From Thauera propionica (GTDB lineage Bacteria > Pseudomonadota > Gammaproteobacteria > Burkholderiales > Rhodocyclaceae), in NCBI RefSeq assembly GCF_002245655.1, contig NZ_NOIH01000008.1:1-64000 (forward strand): a stretch of 64,000 nt of DNA. The letters are read 5' to 3'. Position numbers and translations under genes: made by a program. This document shows, piece by piece, positions 41,410 to 49,007 of this stretch; within the stretch, counting starts at the first letter, position 1; every line of letters starts with the position of its first letter. Under the pieces are notes generated by a model. The model saw only the letters and a list, made by a program, of their open reading frames with translations, did not search any database and was not told the DNA's origin.

Positions 41410-42386
41410 GGCCGCACTCCGCTCGGCAGGAAGCGGGGCGTTGCGAGTTCGGCGAGCGAGGCAGGGCCGCGCAGCTGTCCGGCCTGCAGCAGGACGTCGG
41501 ACACCCGGCGTGCGGCATCAAGCAGACGTGAATCGCGCGGGTCGAGATAGCTGCGGTTGGCGTCGATGCCGGGCAGGGATAGGCCGCGATAGAGGCCCAT
41601 GACGGCTTGCCCGGGCAAGCCGAGGTGGCGGGCGAGACGGAAGGCGGTGTCGCCCGGGTTGCGCTGCAGGGCGTGCAGGCCGCGGAAATGGACGGCGATG
41701 AGGTGAGCGATCGCCTTGCGGTGAGCTTCCAGCCAGCCCTGATTCACGGCCAGCACGTCGAAGATGGTGTCGGGGATTCGGCGACTGTCGAACAGGATGT
41801 GGGCATCCTGTGCCAGCAGCGCACTGGTCACCGGCTCGTAGGTGATCAGGGCGTCGATGGTGCCGCGCTGCCAGGCCTCGAGGTGCTGGTCCACCCGCAG
41901 TGGCACGCGGACCACTTCATCGGCCTCAAGGCCGGCATGCCGAAGAAGATGCGCCAGTATGACCCCGCCGAGTGCTCCCTCCTCGACGCCGATGCGCACG
42001 CCGCGCAGGTCGGTGAGCGAGGAGATGGCCGGGCGCGCAAGCACCACGTCCGCGCCGACCGAGACGTCGAATACCAGCACGATCGTCAGCGGAAGGCCTT
42101 GGTCGCGCGCGCGCAGCACTTCGTCAAGGGTGAGGGCAGCGGCGACCACCTCATGGCGGGCGAGCGCCTCCAGTGAGGCGGTGGCGGAGCGTGTCTCGAC
42201 AAGCTGTACCCGGCTGGTGTCAAGCCAACCTTCGTCACGGGCGAGGAACATGAACGCGTAGCCTGGCCATACATGGCTTGCCACTGTCATTGGTCGCGCC
42301 GGTGCGCATCCGCCCAGCGTACCCATGCTGCCCAGCATGAGGCCCGCCGCGATGTTGCGCAGCAAGCTACGCCGGGAATGCATCAT
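41406..42386 (-). CDS. ABC-type substrate-binding lipoprotein (NMT1/SsuA-like), no transporter partners
   Basis: A 326-residue periplasmic binding protein. It has a twin-arginine-like motif (SRRSLLR, residues 4-10) and a lipobox ending at C27 (TLGGC), suggesting a Tat-exported lipoprotein. The mature part has the NMT1/ThiY/SsuA-type fold (HVWPGYAFMFLARDEGWL near the start, then LRGVRIGVEEGALGG, and LITYEPVTSALL). No permease or ATPase gene is adjacent; instead the stop overlaps the start of a GGDEF/EAL sensor by 4 bases. So it more likely presents a ligand to that sensor than feeds a transporter. The ligand is unknown; the family includes nitrate/sulfonate and pyrimidine-precursor binders. 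Confidence 0.88.
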   Translation of the reverse strand: MMHSRRSLLRNIAAGLMLGSMGTLGGCAPARPMTVASHVWPGYAFMFLARDEGWLDTSRVQLVETRSATASLEALARHEVVAAALTLDEVLRARDQGLPLTIVLVFDVSVGADVVLARPAISSLTDLRGVRIGVEEGALGGVILAHLLRHAGLEADEVVRVPLRVDQHLEAWQRGTIDALITYEPVTSALLAQDAHILFDSRRIPDTIFDVLAVNQGWLEAHRKAIAHLIAVHFRGLHALQRNPGDTAFRLARHLGLPGQAVMGLYRGLSLPGIDANRSYLDPRDSRLLDAARRVSDVLLQAGQLRGPASLAELATPRFLPSGVRP

Positions 42387-42432
42387 CGACTGCGAGTGTC
42401 CGTTTCAGAAAGGTGCGAAGGATACGATGCTT

Positions 42433-42478
42433 CGCCATCGCGCCGCCGTGATCGAGTTGTCACGCCGGCGCGATGGCG
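42433..42478. repeat. Long near-perfect inverted repeat between deaD and the binding-lipoprotein gene
   Basis: Arms of 19 bp (42433-42451 and 42460-42478) pair with a single C:C mismatch around an 8-base loop. No U-tract follows on either strand, so it is not a classic terminator. It lies 9 bases from the deaD stop and 47 bases before the lipoprotein ATG; it may stabilise the deaD 3' end or be an operator for the sensor operon. Confidence 0.75.
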
Positions 42479-42487
42479 GGCATGTTG

Positions 42488-44533
42488 TCAGTCCTCGCGG
42501 CGCTTGCGCGGTTTGCCCGCGGAGTAGGGGGCGTTGGCCGGCCGCGAGAACGACTTGTGATGCGCACCGGAGTCCGGTCGTGTGTCGCGGCGCGGCGCCG
42601 GGTGCTCGTCCTTGCGCGGCGCGCCGGCCGGGCGCTTGCCGTCCCGCTCCCAGTTCCCACGCGGCTTGTCGCTGCGCGGGAACTTGTCGCTGCGCTCTGC
42701 GCCGGGCTGCTTGTTCCAGCCGCCTTCGCGGCGCTCGCCCGTGAAGCCTTCGTCACGCGGCGGGCGGCGGCGTTCGGGCGTGGCGGCGGCCTCGGCTGCG
42801 CTCAGGGCGCGGATGTTCAGCGCCATCTGCCGCACGCGCGTGCGCTTGAGGATGCCCATCAGATCCTCGGGCAGGTTGGCCGGCAGCTCCACCGTCGAGA
42901 AGTCGTCGAACAGGTGGATCTGGCCGATGAACTTGCCCTCGATCCCGCCTTCGTTGGCAATGGCGCCGACGATCTCCTTCGGGCTCGCGCCCTGGTTGCG
43001 GCCGACCTCGATGCGATAGCGCACCAACGCGCCGTCGGCGAACGAGCGGCGGCGGGCGAGAATCTCGTCGCGGTTGGGGCGCGGCGTGCGCTCGCGCGGC
43101 GCGCCGGTGGTGAAATGCTCCTCGCGCGGGGCGCGGCCGCCGCTGCCGGGCTCGGCAGTCGCCAGATCCCAGCCGCGGCCGGACTGCTCGATCTGCAGCG
43201 GACGTTCGCGCTGGGCAATCAGGGTCAGTGCGGCAGCGACTTCGTGGATGTCGAGTTCGTTCTCCTCGACCAGGTCGTTGACGACACCCATGAAGAAACC
43301 GAGGTCCTCGCTGCCGATGGCATCGACCACCTGGCGCTTGAACTGCGCCACGCGCAGGTTGGTCACTTCCTCGCTGCTCGGCAGTGCGATCGGGGTGATC
43401 GGCTGGCGGGTGGCACGCTCGATCATCTTCAGCATGCGCGTCTCGCGCGGCGCGACGAAGAGGATCGCCACGCCTTCGCGGCCCGCGCGGCCGGTGCGGC
43501 CGATGCGGTGCACGTAGGCTTCGGTGTCGTAGGGGATGTCGTAGTTGATGACGTGCGAAACGCGCGGCACGTCGATGCCGCGTGCAGCGACGTCGGTGGC
43601 GATGACGATGTCGAGCGTACCGTTCTTGAGCTGCTCGATCACTCGCTCGCGCAAGCCCTGGGTCATGTCGCCATTGAGGGCGGCGGCGGCGTAACCGCGC
43701 GCGGCGAGCTTGTCGGCGAGCTCCTCGGTGGCAATCTTGGTGCGCACGAAGACGATGGCGGCGTCGAAGCTTTCCTCGGCATCGAGGATGCGGGTGAGCG
43801 CATCGAGCTTGTCCACTCCGCGCACCAGCCAGTAGCGCTGGCTGATCTTGGCTACGGTCGAGGTGGTGGCGCGGATCTTGATCTCCTCCGGCTCGCGGAG
43901 GTGGCGGCGGGCAACGTCGCGGATGACGTTCGGCATCGTGGCCGAGAACAGCGCGGTCTGGCGTTCGGCCGGCGTGTGCTCGAGGATCCACTCGACGTCG
44001 TCGATGAAGCCCATGCGCAGCATTTCGTCGGCCTCGTCGAGCACGATGGCCTTGAGCGCGTCGAGTCTGAGGCTCTCGCGTTCGAGGTGGTCCATGACCC
44101 GGCCCGGGGTGCCGACGATGACTTGGGCGCCGCGTGACAGCTGGCGCAACTGCACGACCATGCTCTGACCGCCGTAGATCGGCAGCACGTGGAAGTTCTT
44201 CAGGTGGTGGGCGTACTTGGCGAAGGCCTCGGCGACCTGGATGGCCAACTCGCGCGTGGGGGTGAGCACCAGGACTTGCGGGCGGGTGTCGGAAAGATCC
44301 AGGCGCGCCAGCATGGGCAGCGCAAAGGCAGCCGTCTTGCCGGTGCCGGTCTGGGCCTCGCCGAGGATGTCGCGGCCCGCCAGCAGCTGCGGAATACAGG
44401 CGGCCTGGATGGGCGACGGCGTTTCATAGCCGACTTCGGCAAGCGCAGTAAGGAGGGGCGTGGGCAGGTCGAGGTCGGCGAAGCGCAGGGCAGCCTCGGG
44501 GCTGGCGGGTTCGGTGCGGGCAGAGTCGGTCAT
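42488..44533 (-). CDS. deaD: DEAD-box ATP-dependent RNA helicase DeaD/CsdA-type
   Basis: An RNA helicase for ribosome assembly and mRNA remodelling, especially in the cold. It has 681 residues: Q motif region (YETPSPIQAACIP), Walker A AQTGTGKT (60-67), PTRELA, TPGR, DEAD at 165-168, SAT, and HRIGRTGR in the second RecA domain. A DbpA-type RNA-binding domain follows (about 480-555, YRIEVGRNQGASPKEIVGAI), then an Arg/Gly/Pro-rich basic tail (about 570-681). The ATG at 44533 is preferred over a start 17 codons upstream. It lies downstream of cspA but behind two terminators. Confidence 0.94.
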   Translation of the reverse strand: MTDSARTEPASPEAALRFADLDLPTPLLTALAEVGYETPSPIQAACIPQLLAGRDILGEAQTGTGKTAAFALPMLARLDLSDTRPQVLVLTPTRELAIQVAEAFAKYAHHLKNFHVLPIYGGQSMVVQLRQLSRGAQVIVGTPGRVMDHLERESLRLDALKAIVLDEADEMLRMGFIDDVEWILEHTPAERQTALFSATMPNVIRDVARRHLREPEEIKIRATTSTVAKISQRYWLVRGVDKLDALTRILDAEESFDAAIVFVRTKIATEELADKLAARGYAAAALNGDMTQGLRERVIEQLKNGTLDIVIATDVAARGIDVPRVSHVINYDIPYDTEAYVHRIGRTGRAGREGVAILFVAPRETRMLKMIERATRQPITPIALPSSEEVTNLRVAQFKRQVVDAIGSEDLGFFMGVVNDLVEENELDIHEVAAALTLIAQRERPLQIEQSGRGWDLATAEPGSGGRAPREEHFTTGAPRERTPRPNRDEILARRRSFADGALVRYRIEVGRNQGASPKEIVGAIANEGGIEGKFIGQIHLFDDFSTVELPANLPEDLMGILKRTRVRQMALNIRALSAAEAAATPERRRPPRDEGFTGERREGGWNKQPGAERSDKFPRSDKPRGNWERDGKRPAGAPRKDEHPAPRRDTRPDSGAHHKSFSRPANAPYSAGKPRKRRED

Positions 44534-44611
44534 GGCAGTCGGGCCTTGGTGGCGGCGATGTGCAGCAGCGCTGCGAAGTCGCAATTATCGGCGATTCCGG
44601 CGCGGCAAACG

Positions 44612-44632
44612 AAAAAAGCGGCTCGTGGCCGC
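44612..44632 (-). terminator. Second terminator between cspA and deaD
   Basis: Read on minus, GCGGC-CACGA-GCCGC is followed by six T's (44617-44612). It is a short but typical intrinsic terminator. Confidence 0.65.
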
Positions 44633-44680
44633 GGCGGGGCGAATCGGGCTGGCTGCATCGGCGGCGGGCGCCGGAAAAGC

Positions 44681-44704
44681 AAAAACGCGGCGCAAGGCCG
44701 CGTT
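44681..44704 (-). terminator. Intrinsic terminator of cspA
   Basis: Read on minus, AACGCGGC-CTTGC-GCCGCGTT ends in TTT, 37 bases after the cspA stop. Confidence 0.85.
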
Positions 44705-44741
44705 TCGGATGAATCGATGGACGTCGGAGACGTCGGATCGA

Positions 44742-44951
44742 TTACAGCGGGCGGATGTTGGCCGCCTGCAGGCCCTTCGGGCCGGTCTTGACTTCGAATT
44801 CGACGCGCTGGTTTTCGGCCAGGCTCTTGAAGCCCTTGCTCTGGATTTCAGAGAAGTGGGCGAACAGGTCGTCGCCGCCGTTTTCCGGGGTGATGAAGCC
44901 GAAGCCCTTGGCGTCGTTGAACCACTTGACGGTACCGGTTTGAGTGCTCAT
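44742..44951 (-). CDS. cspA: Cold-shock protein, CspA family
   Basis: A 69-residue-class OB-fold RNA/DNA chaperone (69 codons with stop) that melts mRNA structure. RNP1 is KGFGFI and RNP2 is LFAHFSEI (LFVHFS-like); the start [13 protein letters not shown] is standard. The ATG at 44951 is chosen because the frame upstream lacks conservation. A long AT-richer region precedes it (see 44952-45272), as usual for cold-shock genes. It could equally be a constitutive CspD/CspE-type paralogue; the sequence alone does not tell which. Confidence 0.94.
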   Translation of the reverse strand: MSTQTGTVKWFNDAKGFGFITPENGGDDLFAHFSEIQSKGFKSLAENQRVEFEVKTGPKGLQAANIRPL

Positions 44952-45111
44952 TTGCGTTCCATATAAAAAATGACTGGGCTTGCGCCCCAAAATGCAGGAA
45001 CGATCAAGAAACGTAATCCAGAGGAATCAGACCGGCACGCGCTCTTGTAGAACACGCTGGGTTACCACCAGAACAACCACTGCTTGAATCGACTGCGAGC
45101 CGCACAATACA

Positions 45112-45152
45112 CGGTTTCCAGGGCATGGGGAATTTATTTCGCGTGGAAACCG
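45112..45152. repeat. 9-bp inverted repeat in the cspA upstream region
   Basis: CGGTTTCCA (45112-45120) and TGGAAACCG (45144-45152) are perfect inverted arms 23 bases apart, next to an A7 run. Their distance fits a repressor or activator binding as a dimer over about two helical turns of spacer. Confidence 0.5.
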
Positions 45153-45237
45153 CAAAAAAACATTTCCGTGGCGTCGAGCCAGGGAAGCCGTCCCGATCGA
45201 GCGTGGGGTTCCACATCGCAATTTGCCGCGAGGGTGG

Positions 45238-45243
45238 AATAAT
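45238..45243 (+). promoter_or_regulatory. Candidate -10 (AATAAT) for ylqF
   Basis: AATAAT followed directly by GCGCGCT, 29 bases before the ylqF ATG, matching the window's recurring promoter signature. There is no clear -35. Confidence 0.4.
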
Positions 45244-45272
45244 GCGCGCTGTTCCAACGTGGTGAATCCAGC

Positions 45273-46193
45273 ATGCCCATACAGTGGTTTCCCGGTCACA
45301 TGGCCTCGGCGCGCAAGAAGGCAGCCGATGCGATGGCGGCCATCGATGTCGTCATCGAGGTGACCGATGCCCGCCTGCCCGAGGCGAGCAGCAATCCGAT
45401 GATTGGCGAGTTGCGGCGCTTCCGTAACCGCCCCTGCCTGAAGCTGCTGAACAAGGCCGATCTGGCCGATCCGGCTGCGACGCAGGCGTGGATGGACTTC
45501 TACAACCGCCAGCCGGGCGTGAAGGCGGTGGCGATCTCGGCGAAGAACCCGTCCGACGCGGCGCGCGTGCCGGCGCTCTGTCGTCAGCTCGCGCCGCACC
45601 GGGATGACGGCACGAAGCCCTTGCGGATGATGATCATGGGCATTCCCAACGTCGGTAAATCGACGCTGATGAATGCCTTGCTCAAGCGCAAGGTGGCCAA
45701 GGTGGGTGACGAGCCAGCGGTGACCAAACACCAGCAGACACTCGACCTCGGGCCGGGCATGACGCTGACCGATACCCCCGGCATGATGTGGCCCAAGATC
45801 GACTACGATTCGGACGGCTACATGCTGGCGGCGAGCCATGCGATCGGTCGCAACGCGGTGATCGACGAGGAGGTCGCGACTTTCCTGGGCGGCATCCTGC
45901 TCGAGCGCTATCCGGCCTTGATCGCGGCGCGCTACCGGATCGATCCGGCCCAGCTCGATGGGCCTGCGCTGCTCGAGGCGGTGGGGCGTCGGCGTGGCTG
46001 CCTCGTCAAGGGCGGCGGGCTGGATCTGGAGAAGGCGGCGCTGATCCTGCTGCAGGACTACCGCGACGGCGTGCTCGGTCGCATCAGCCTTGAGACCCCC
46101 GAATCGCGGGCGCGCATGATCGCGGTCGCAGATGCTGCGCGCGCCGAGGCGTCGGCAGGCGACCAGGCCAGCCCGGACGACGGCGAGGAGTAA
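45273..46193 (+). CDS. ylqF: Ribosome biogenesis GTPase YlqF/RbgA
   Basis: A circularly permuted GTPase that helps late 50S subunit assembly. It has 306 residues with motifs in permuted order: G4 NKAD (60-63), G5 SAK (89-91), G1 GIPNVGKS (123-130) and G3 DTPG (167-170), with the start MPIQWFPGHMASARK typical of the family. The C-terminal tail is acidic. It is convergent with a small Cys-containing gene; a 20-base near-palindrome (46201-46220) lies between. Confidence 0.93.
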   Translation: MPIQWFPGHMASARKKAADAMAAIDVVIEVTDARLPEASSNPMIGELRRFRNRPCLKLLNKADLADPAATQAWMDFYNRQPGVKAVAISAKNPSDAARVPALCRQLAPHRDDGTKPLRMMIMGIPNVGKSTLMNALLKRKVAKVGDEPAVTKHQQTLDLGPGMTLTDTPGMMWPKIDYDSDGYMLAASHAIGRNAVIDEEVATFLGGILLERYPALIAARYRIDPAQLDGPALLEAVGRRRGCLVKGGGLDLEKAALILLQDYRDGVLGRISLETPESRARMIAVADAARAEASAGDQASPDDGEE

Positions 46194-46217
46194 GGGACGT
46201 TAGCGCCGGGGCCGACG

Positions 46218-46433
46218 CTAGGCCTCGGCGACGATCGCAACCCAGCGCAGCCATTGGCCGCAGGCGTTGCGCGGCCCGCGCAGCGAACCGTGCCATGGAC
46301 CTTCGTTGCAGGTGCCGCGGCTGTTTTCCGGGTCGAGCCGCACATTCTGCCCGTCCGCTTCGAGTACGCGCCAGCCACCCCAGCGGTTGCAGGTAGGGCA
46401 GCGGCGGAGTTCGGCGATCAGCGGTGCGGTCAT
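46218..46433 (-). CDS. Small hypothetical protein with CPxC motif
   Basis: A 71-residue frame reading CPTCNRWGGWRVLE near the N-terminus, with two more cysteines (GTC and NAC) later, so a small zinc-ribbon-like fold is conceivable. I do not recognise it. Trp-rich, protein-like composition and the compact fit between neighbours favour a real gene, but no Shine-Dalgarno sequence precedes the ATG at 46433. Confidence 0.5.
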   Translation of the reverse strand: MTAPLIAELRRCPTCNRWGGWRVLEADGQNVRLDPENSRGTCNEGPWHGSLRGPRNACGQWLRWVAIVAEA

Positions 46434-46539
46434 TGGGTTGGCAAGGGGCGGCAGCGGGGCTCGCCGGCAATCATAGTGGTTCGCCGGTGCCGGTGCAGCC
46501 AGGCTGTGGTGGGAGGCGGGGCGACCGCCGGCGCTTTGT

Positions 46540-46545
46540 TATGAT
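46540..46545 (+). promoter_or_regulatory. Candidate -10 (TATGAT) abutting the start of the hydrolase gene
   Basis: TATGAT ends only six bases before the ATG at 46552, so a transcript from it would start at or next to the start codon. The -35 region is poor. Confidence 0.35.
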
Positions 46546-46551
46546 TCGGCG

Positions 46552-47433
46552 ATGAAGAATTCCCGCTCCCGTTTCCTCGACATCCGCGGCCAGCGCCTGC
46601 ATCTGCGCGAATGGGGCGTTAAGGGCGCTCCTCGGCTCTATGTGCTGCATGGCTGGATGGATGCGTCAGCCTCGTTCCAGTTCATCGTCGATGCGCTCAG
46701 GCATGACTGGCATGTGATCGCGCCCGACTGGCGCGGCTTCGGTCAGAGCGCCTGGTGCGGCGGCGACAGCTACTGGTTTCCAGACTATTTCGCCGACCTC
46801 GATGCCATCCTGCGCGTAGTCGAGGGCGAGGACGAGGCGCCGGTGCGCCTTGTGGGCCACAGTATGGGCGGCAACGTCGCGCTGATGTACGCGGGCATCC
46901 GGCCTGCGCGGGTCCGTGGTGTCGTCGCGCTCGATGCCTTCGGCCTGCCGGACCGTCCTGCGGCCGAGGCGCCGGGGCGGTACCAGAAATGGCTGCTTGA
47001 GCTGACGGAAGTCCCGCGACCGCGGGTGTATCCCGACCACGCCGCGCTGGCGGCGCGCCTGCAGCAGGATAATTCGCGTCTTTCGCCTGAGCGGGCGCTG
47101 TGGCTGGCCCGCGAACTGGCACAGGCCGACGGCGAGGGCTTTCGCATCGCGGGCGACCCCGCCCATCGCCGGGTTAATCCGATCCTGTATCGACGCGCCG
47201 AGGCGGAAGCCTGCTGGCGGCGGGTCACCGCGCCGGTGCTGGCACTGGAGCCCGAGGGCGACCGGCTTCGCGAGCGCTTCGGTGTCAGCGACGAGGACCA
47301 TGCCGCGGCCTTCGCCTGCTTCGGAACCATCGATGTGCGCACCGTCGCTGCGGCAGGTCACAACCTGCACCACGATCAGCCCGAGGTGCTCGCCGGAATC
47401 ATCGAGACCTTCTTCCTGTCCGAGCACGTATGA
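46552..47433 (+). CDS. Alpha/beta hydrolase
   Basis: A 293-residue alpha/beta hydrolase with VLHGWMDAS (oxyanion region), nucleophile S104 (GHSMGGN) and a C-terminal AAGHNLHHDQP carrying the catalytic His. The substrate is unknown; it resembles serine hydrolases of the MhpC type. No Shine-Dalgarno sequence is visible and the -10 is nearly at the ATG, so it may be leaderless. Its stop overlaps the ATG of the PHP gene (ATGA), so the two are translated together. Confidence 0.87.
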   Translation: MKNSRSRFLDIRGQRLHLREWGVKGAPRLYVLHGWMDASASFQFIVDALRHDWHVIAPDWRGFGQSAWCGGDSYWFPDYFADLDAILRVVEGEDEAPVRLVGHSMGGNVALMYAGIRPARVRGVVALDAFGLPDRPAAEAPGRYQKWLLELTEVPRPRVYPDHAALAARLQQDNSRLSPERALWLARELAQADGEGFRIAGDPAHRRVNPILYRRAEAEACWRRVTAPVLALEPEGDRLRERFGVSDEDHAAAFACFGTIDVRTVAAAGHNLHHDQPEVLAGIIETFFLSEHV

Positions 47434-48308
47434 CGACTCCGCTTTCGATCGCGCACGATCCTGCCGCCCTGCATGCGATGAATGCCGACCTGCATTGCCA
47501 TTCCACCGTTTCCGATGGCTGGCTGGAGCCGGTCGAGGTGGTTCGACGCGCCAAGGCGAACGGGGTCGATCTGCTTGCATTGACCGACCATGACGAGCTC
47601 GGCGGACTGGCGCTCGCGGCTGCGGCCGCTGCGGAATCGGGCATCGGTTTCGTGCCGGGCGTCGAGATCTCGGTGTCATTCGCCGGCGAGACCATCCACA
47701 TCGTCGGGCTCGGCATCGATCCCGGCAACCCGGGTCTCATCGCCGGGCTGCTGCAGGTGAGGGCGGGACGTGACGCGCGGGCGCGGCGCATGAGTGAGGC
47801 GCTGGCCGCGGTCGGCATTGCCGGCGCGCTCGAAGGAGCGCATCGTTTCGCGCGCAACCCGGCGCTCGTCAGCCGCGCGCATTTTGCCCGTCACCTCGTC
47901 GCCAGTGGCGTGATGCCCGACGTCAGAACGGTGTTCGACCATTACCTGGTGCGCGGCAAACCTGGCTTCGTCGAGCACGAATGGGCGTCGCTGGAAGACG
48001 CGGTGGGCTGGATTGTCGGCGCCGGCGGCATTGCGGTGGTCGCGCATCCGGCGCGCTATCGCCTGTCGGCGGCGGACATGACCCGCTTGCTCGACCGTTT
48101 CGCCGCCGCGGGTGGCGAGGCCATCGAGGTGGTGTCGGGCGCCCACACCGACGACGAGATGCGCCGCTTCGCCACCGTGGCCCGCCAGCGCGGGCTGCTC
48201 GCGTCGCGCGCGTCGGATTTCCACGGCGAGAAGGAAAGCCCGGTCGACCTCGGTCGCTGCAATCCCTTGCCCTCCGACCTCATTCCCGTGTGGTCGCGCC
48301 TGATCTGA
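47430..48308 (+). CDS. PHP-domain phosphoesterase (YciV/RNase AM family)
   Basis: A 292-residue PHP-fold metal phosphoesterase. Metal-ligand motifs are D20-L-H22-C-H24-S, TDHDE, PGVEIS, AHPARY and SDFHG. E. coli YciV (RNase AM) trims 5' ends of rRNA and degrades short RNAs or 3',5'-bisphosphates; the same role is likely. It is coupled to the upstream hydrolase (ATGA overlap) and followed 18 bases later by yciO, the same yciV-yciO pairing as in E. coli. Confidence 0.9.
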   Translation: MTTPLSIAHDPAALHAMNADLHCHSTVSDGWLEPVEVVRRAKANGVDLLALTDHDELGGLALAAAAAAESGIGFVPGVEISVSFAGETIHIVGLGIDPGNPGLIAGLLQVRAGRDARARRMSEALAAVGIAGALEGAHRFARNPALVSRAHFARHLVASGVMPDVRTVFDHYLVRGKPGFVEHEWASLEDAVGWIVGAGGIAVVAHPARYRLSAADMTRLLDRFAAAGGEAIEVVSGAHTDDEMRRFATVARQRGLLASRASDFHGEKESPVDLGRCNPLPSDLIPVWSRLI

Positions 48309-48326
48309 GAAAACAAGACAAGAACC

Positions 48327-48959
48327 ATGGCCCAGTATTTTTCCCTTCATCCCGAGCAACCCCAGGCGCGTCTCATCCGCCAAGCCGCGGAGATCATCCG
48401 TGGTGGCGGCCTCGTCGTGCTACCGACCGACTCCGCCTACGCGCTCGTGTGCGCCGTTGGCGATGCGAGCCAGCTCGAGCGCATCCGCAAGATCCGCGGC
48501 GTCGACGATCGCCATCACTTCACGCTGATGTGCCGCGACCTGTCCGAGATCGCGACCTATGCGCGGGTCGACAACAGCCAGTACCGGCTGCTGAAGGCGA
48601 CCACGCCAGGTCCCTACACCTTCATCCTGGAGGGTACGAAGGAGTTGCCGCGGCGCGTGCTGCATCCCAAGCGCAAGACGATCGGCCTGCGCATTCCCGA
48701 GCATGCCGTAGTATCGGCGCTGCTGGCCGAACTTGACGGCCCGCTGCTTACTTCCACGTTGCTGTTGCCGGGCGAAGACCTGCCGCTGACCGACCCGGAC
48801 GAGATCCGGGAGCGGCTCGAGAAGCAGGTGGATCTCGTGATCGAGGCCGGCTACTGCGGCCCGGAAGCAACCACCGTCATTGATCTAACGTCAGGCTCGC
48901 CGCAACTCGTGCGGGCAGGGCGCGGCGCGCTCGAACCCTTCGGCCTCGAGGCCGACTGA
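48327..48959 (+). CDS. yciO: YciO, Sua5/YrdC-family protein
   Basis: A 210-residue protein of the YrdC/Sua5 superfamily (threonylcarbamoyl-AMP synthase fold). GGLVVLPTDSAYAL is the N-terminal signature, followed by KIRGVDDRHHFTLMC and PGPYTFIL; the length and the lack of a Sua5 C-terminal domain match YciO rather than the essential TsaC/Sua5. YciO has weak or no t6A activity in E. coli. It is in the same operon as the PHP gene. Confidence 0.9.
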   Translation: MAQYFSLHPEQPQARLIRQAAEIIRGGGLVVLPTDSAYALVCAVGDASQLERIRKIRGVDDRHHFTLMCRDLSEIATYARVDNSQYRLLKATTPGPYTFILEGTKELPRRVLHPKRKTIGLRIPEHAVVSALLAELDGPLLTSTLLLPGEDLPLTDPDEIRERLEKQVDLVIEAGYCGPEATTVIDLTSGSPQLVRAGRGALEPFGLEAD

Positions 48960-48977
48960 GGGCGGGAAGCGCTCTGC

Positions 48978-48983
48978 TAGAAT
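48978..48983 (+). promoter_or_regulatory. Candidate -10 (TAGAAT) for the M50-scpAB-rluB operon
   Basis: TAGAAT followed by GCGCGCTTTCCCGC, 24 bases before the next ATG. The downstream box is shared almost word for word with the pyrG promoter region (GCGCTTTCCCGC). Confidence 0.4.
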
Positions 48984-49007
48984 GCGCGCTTTCCCGCTGA
49001 CGTTCCC

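Larger units (their letters stand above)
44952..45272. other. Intergenic region between divergent cspA and ylqF, probable cold-shock leader
   Basis: This 321-base gap has no protein-like frame. Read on minus it could hold a long cspA 5' leader: a TATTGT (45109-45104) is a possible -10, giving a leader of roughly 150 bases, and a TTTTTTATATGG stretch lies just before the ATG. A 9-bp dyad (45112-45152) brackets the presumed -35 area. The ylqF promoter lies at its right end. Confidence 0.45.
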
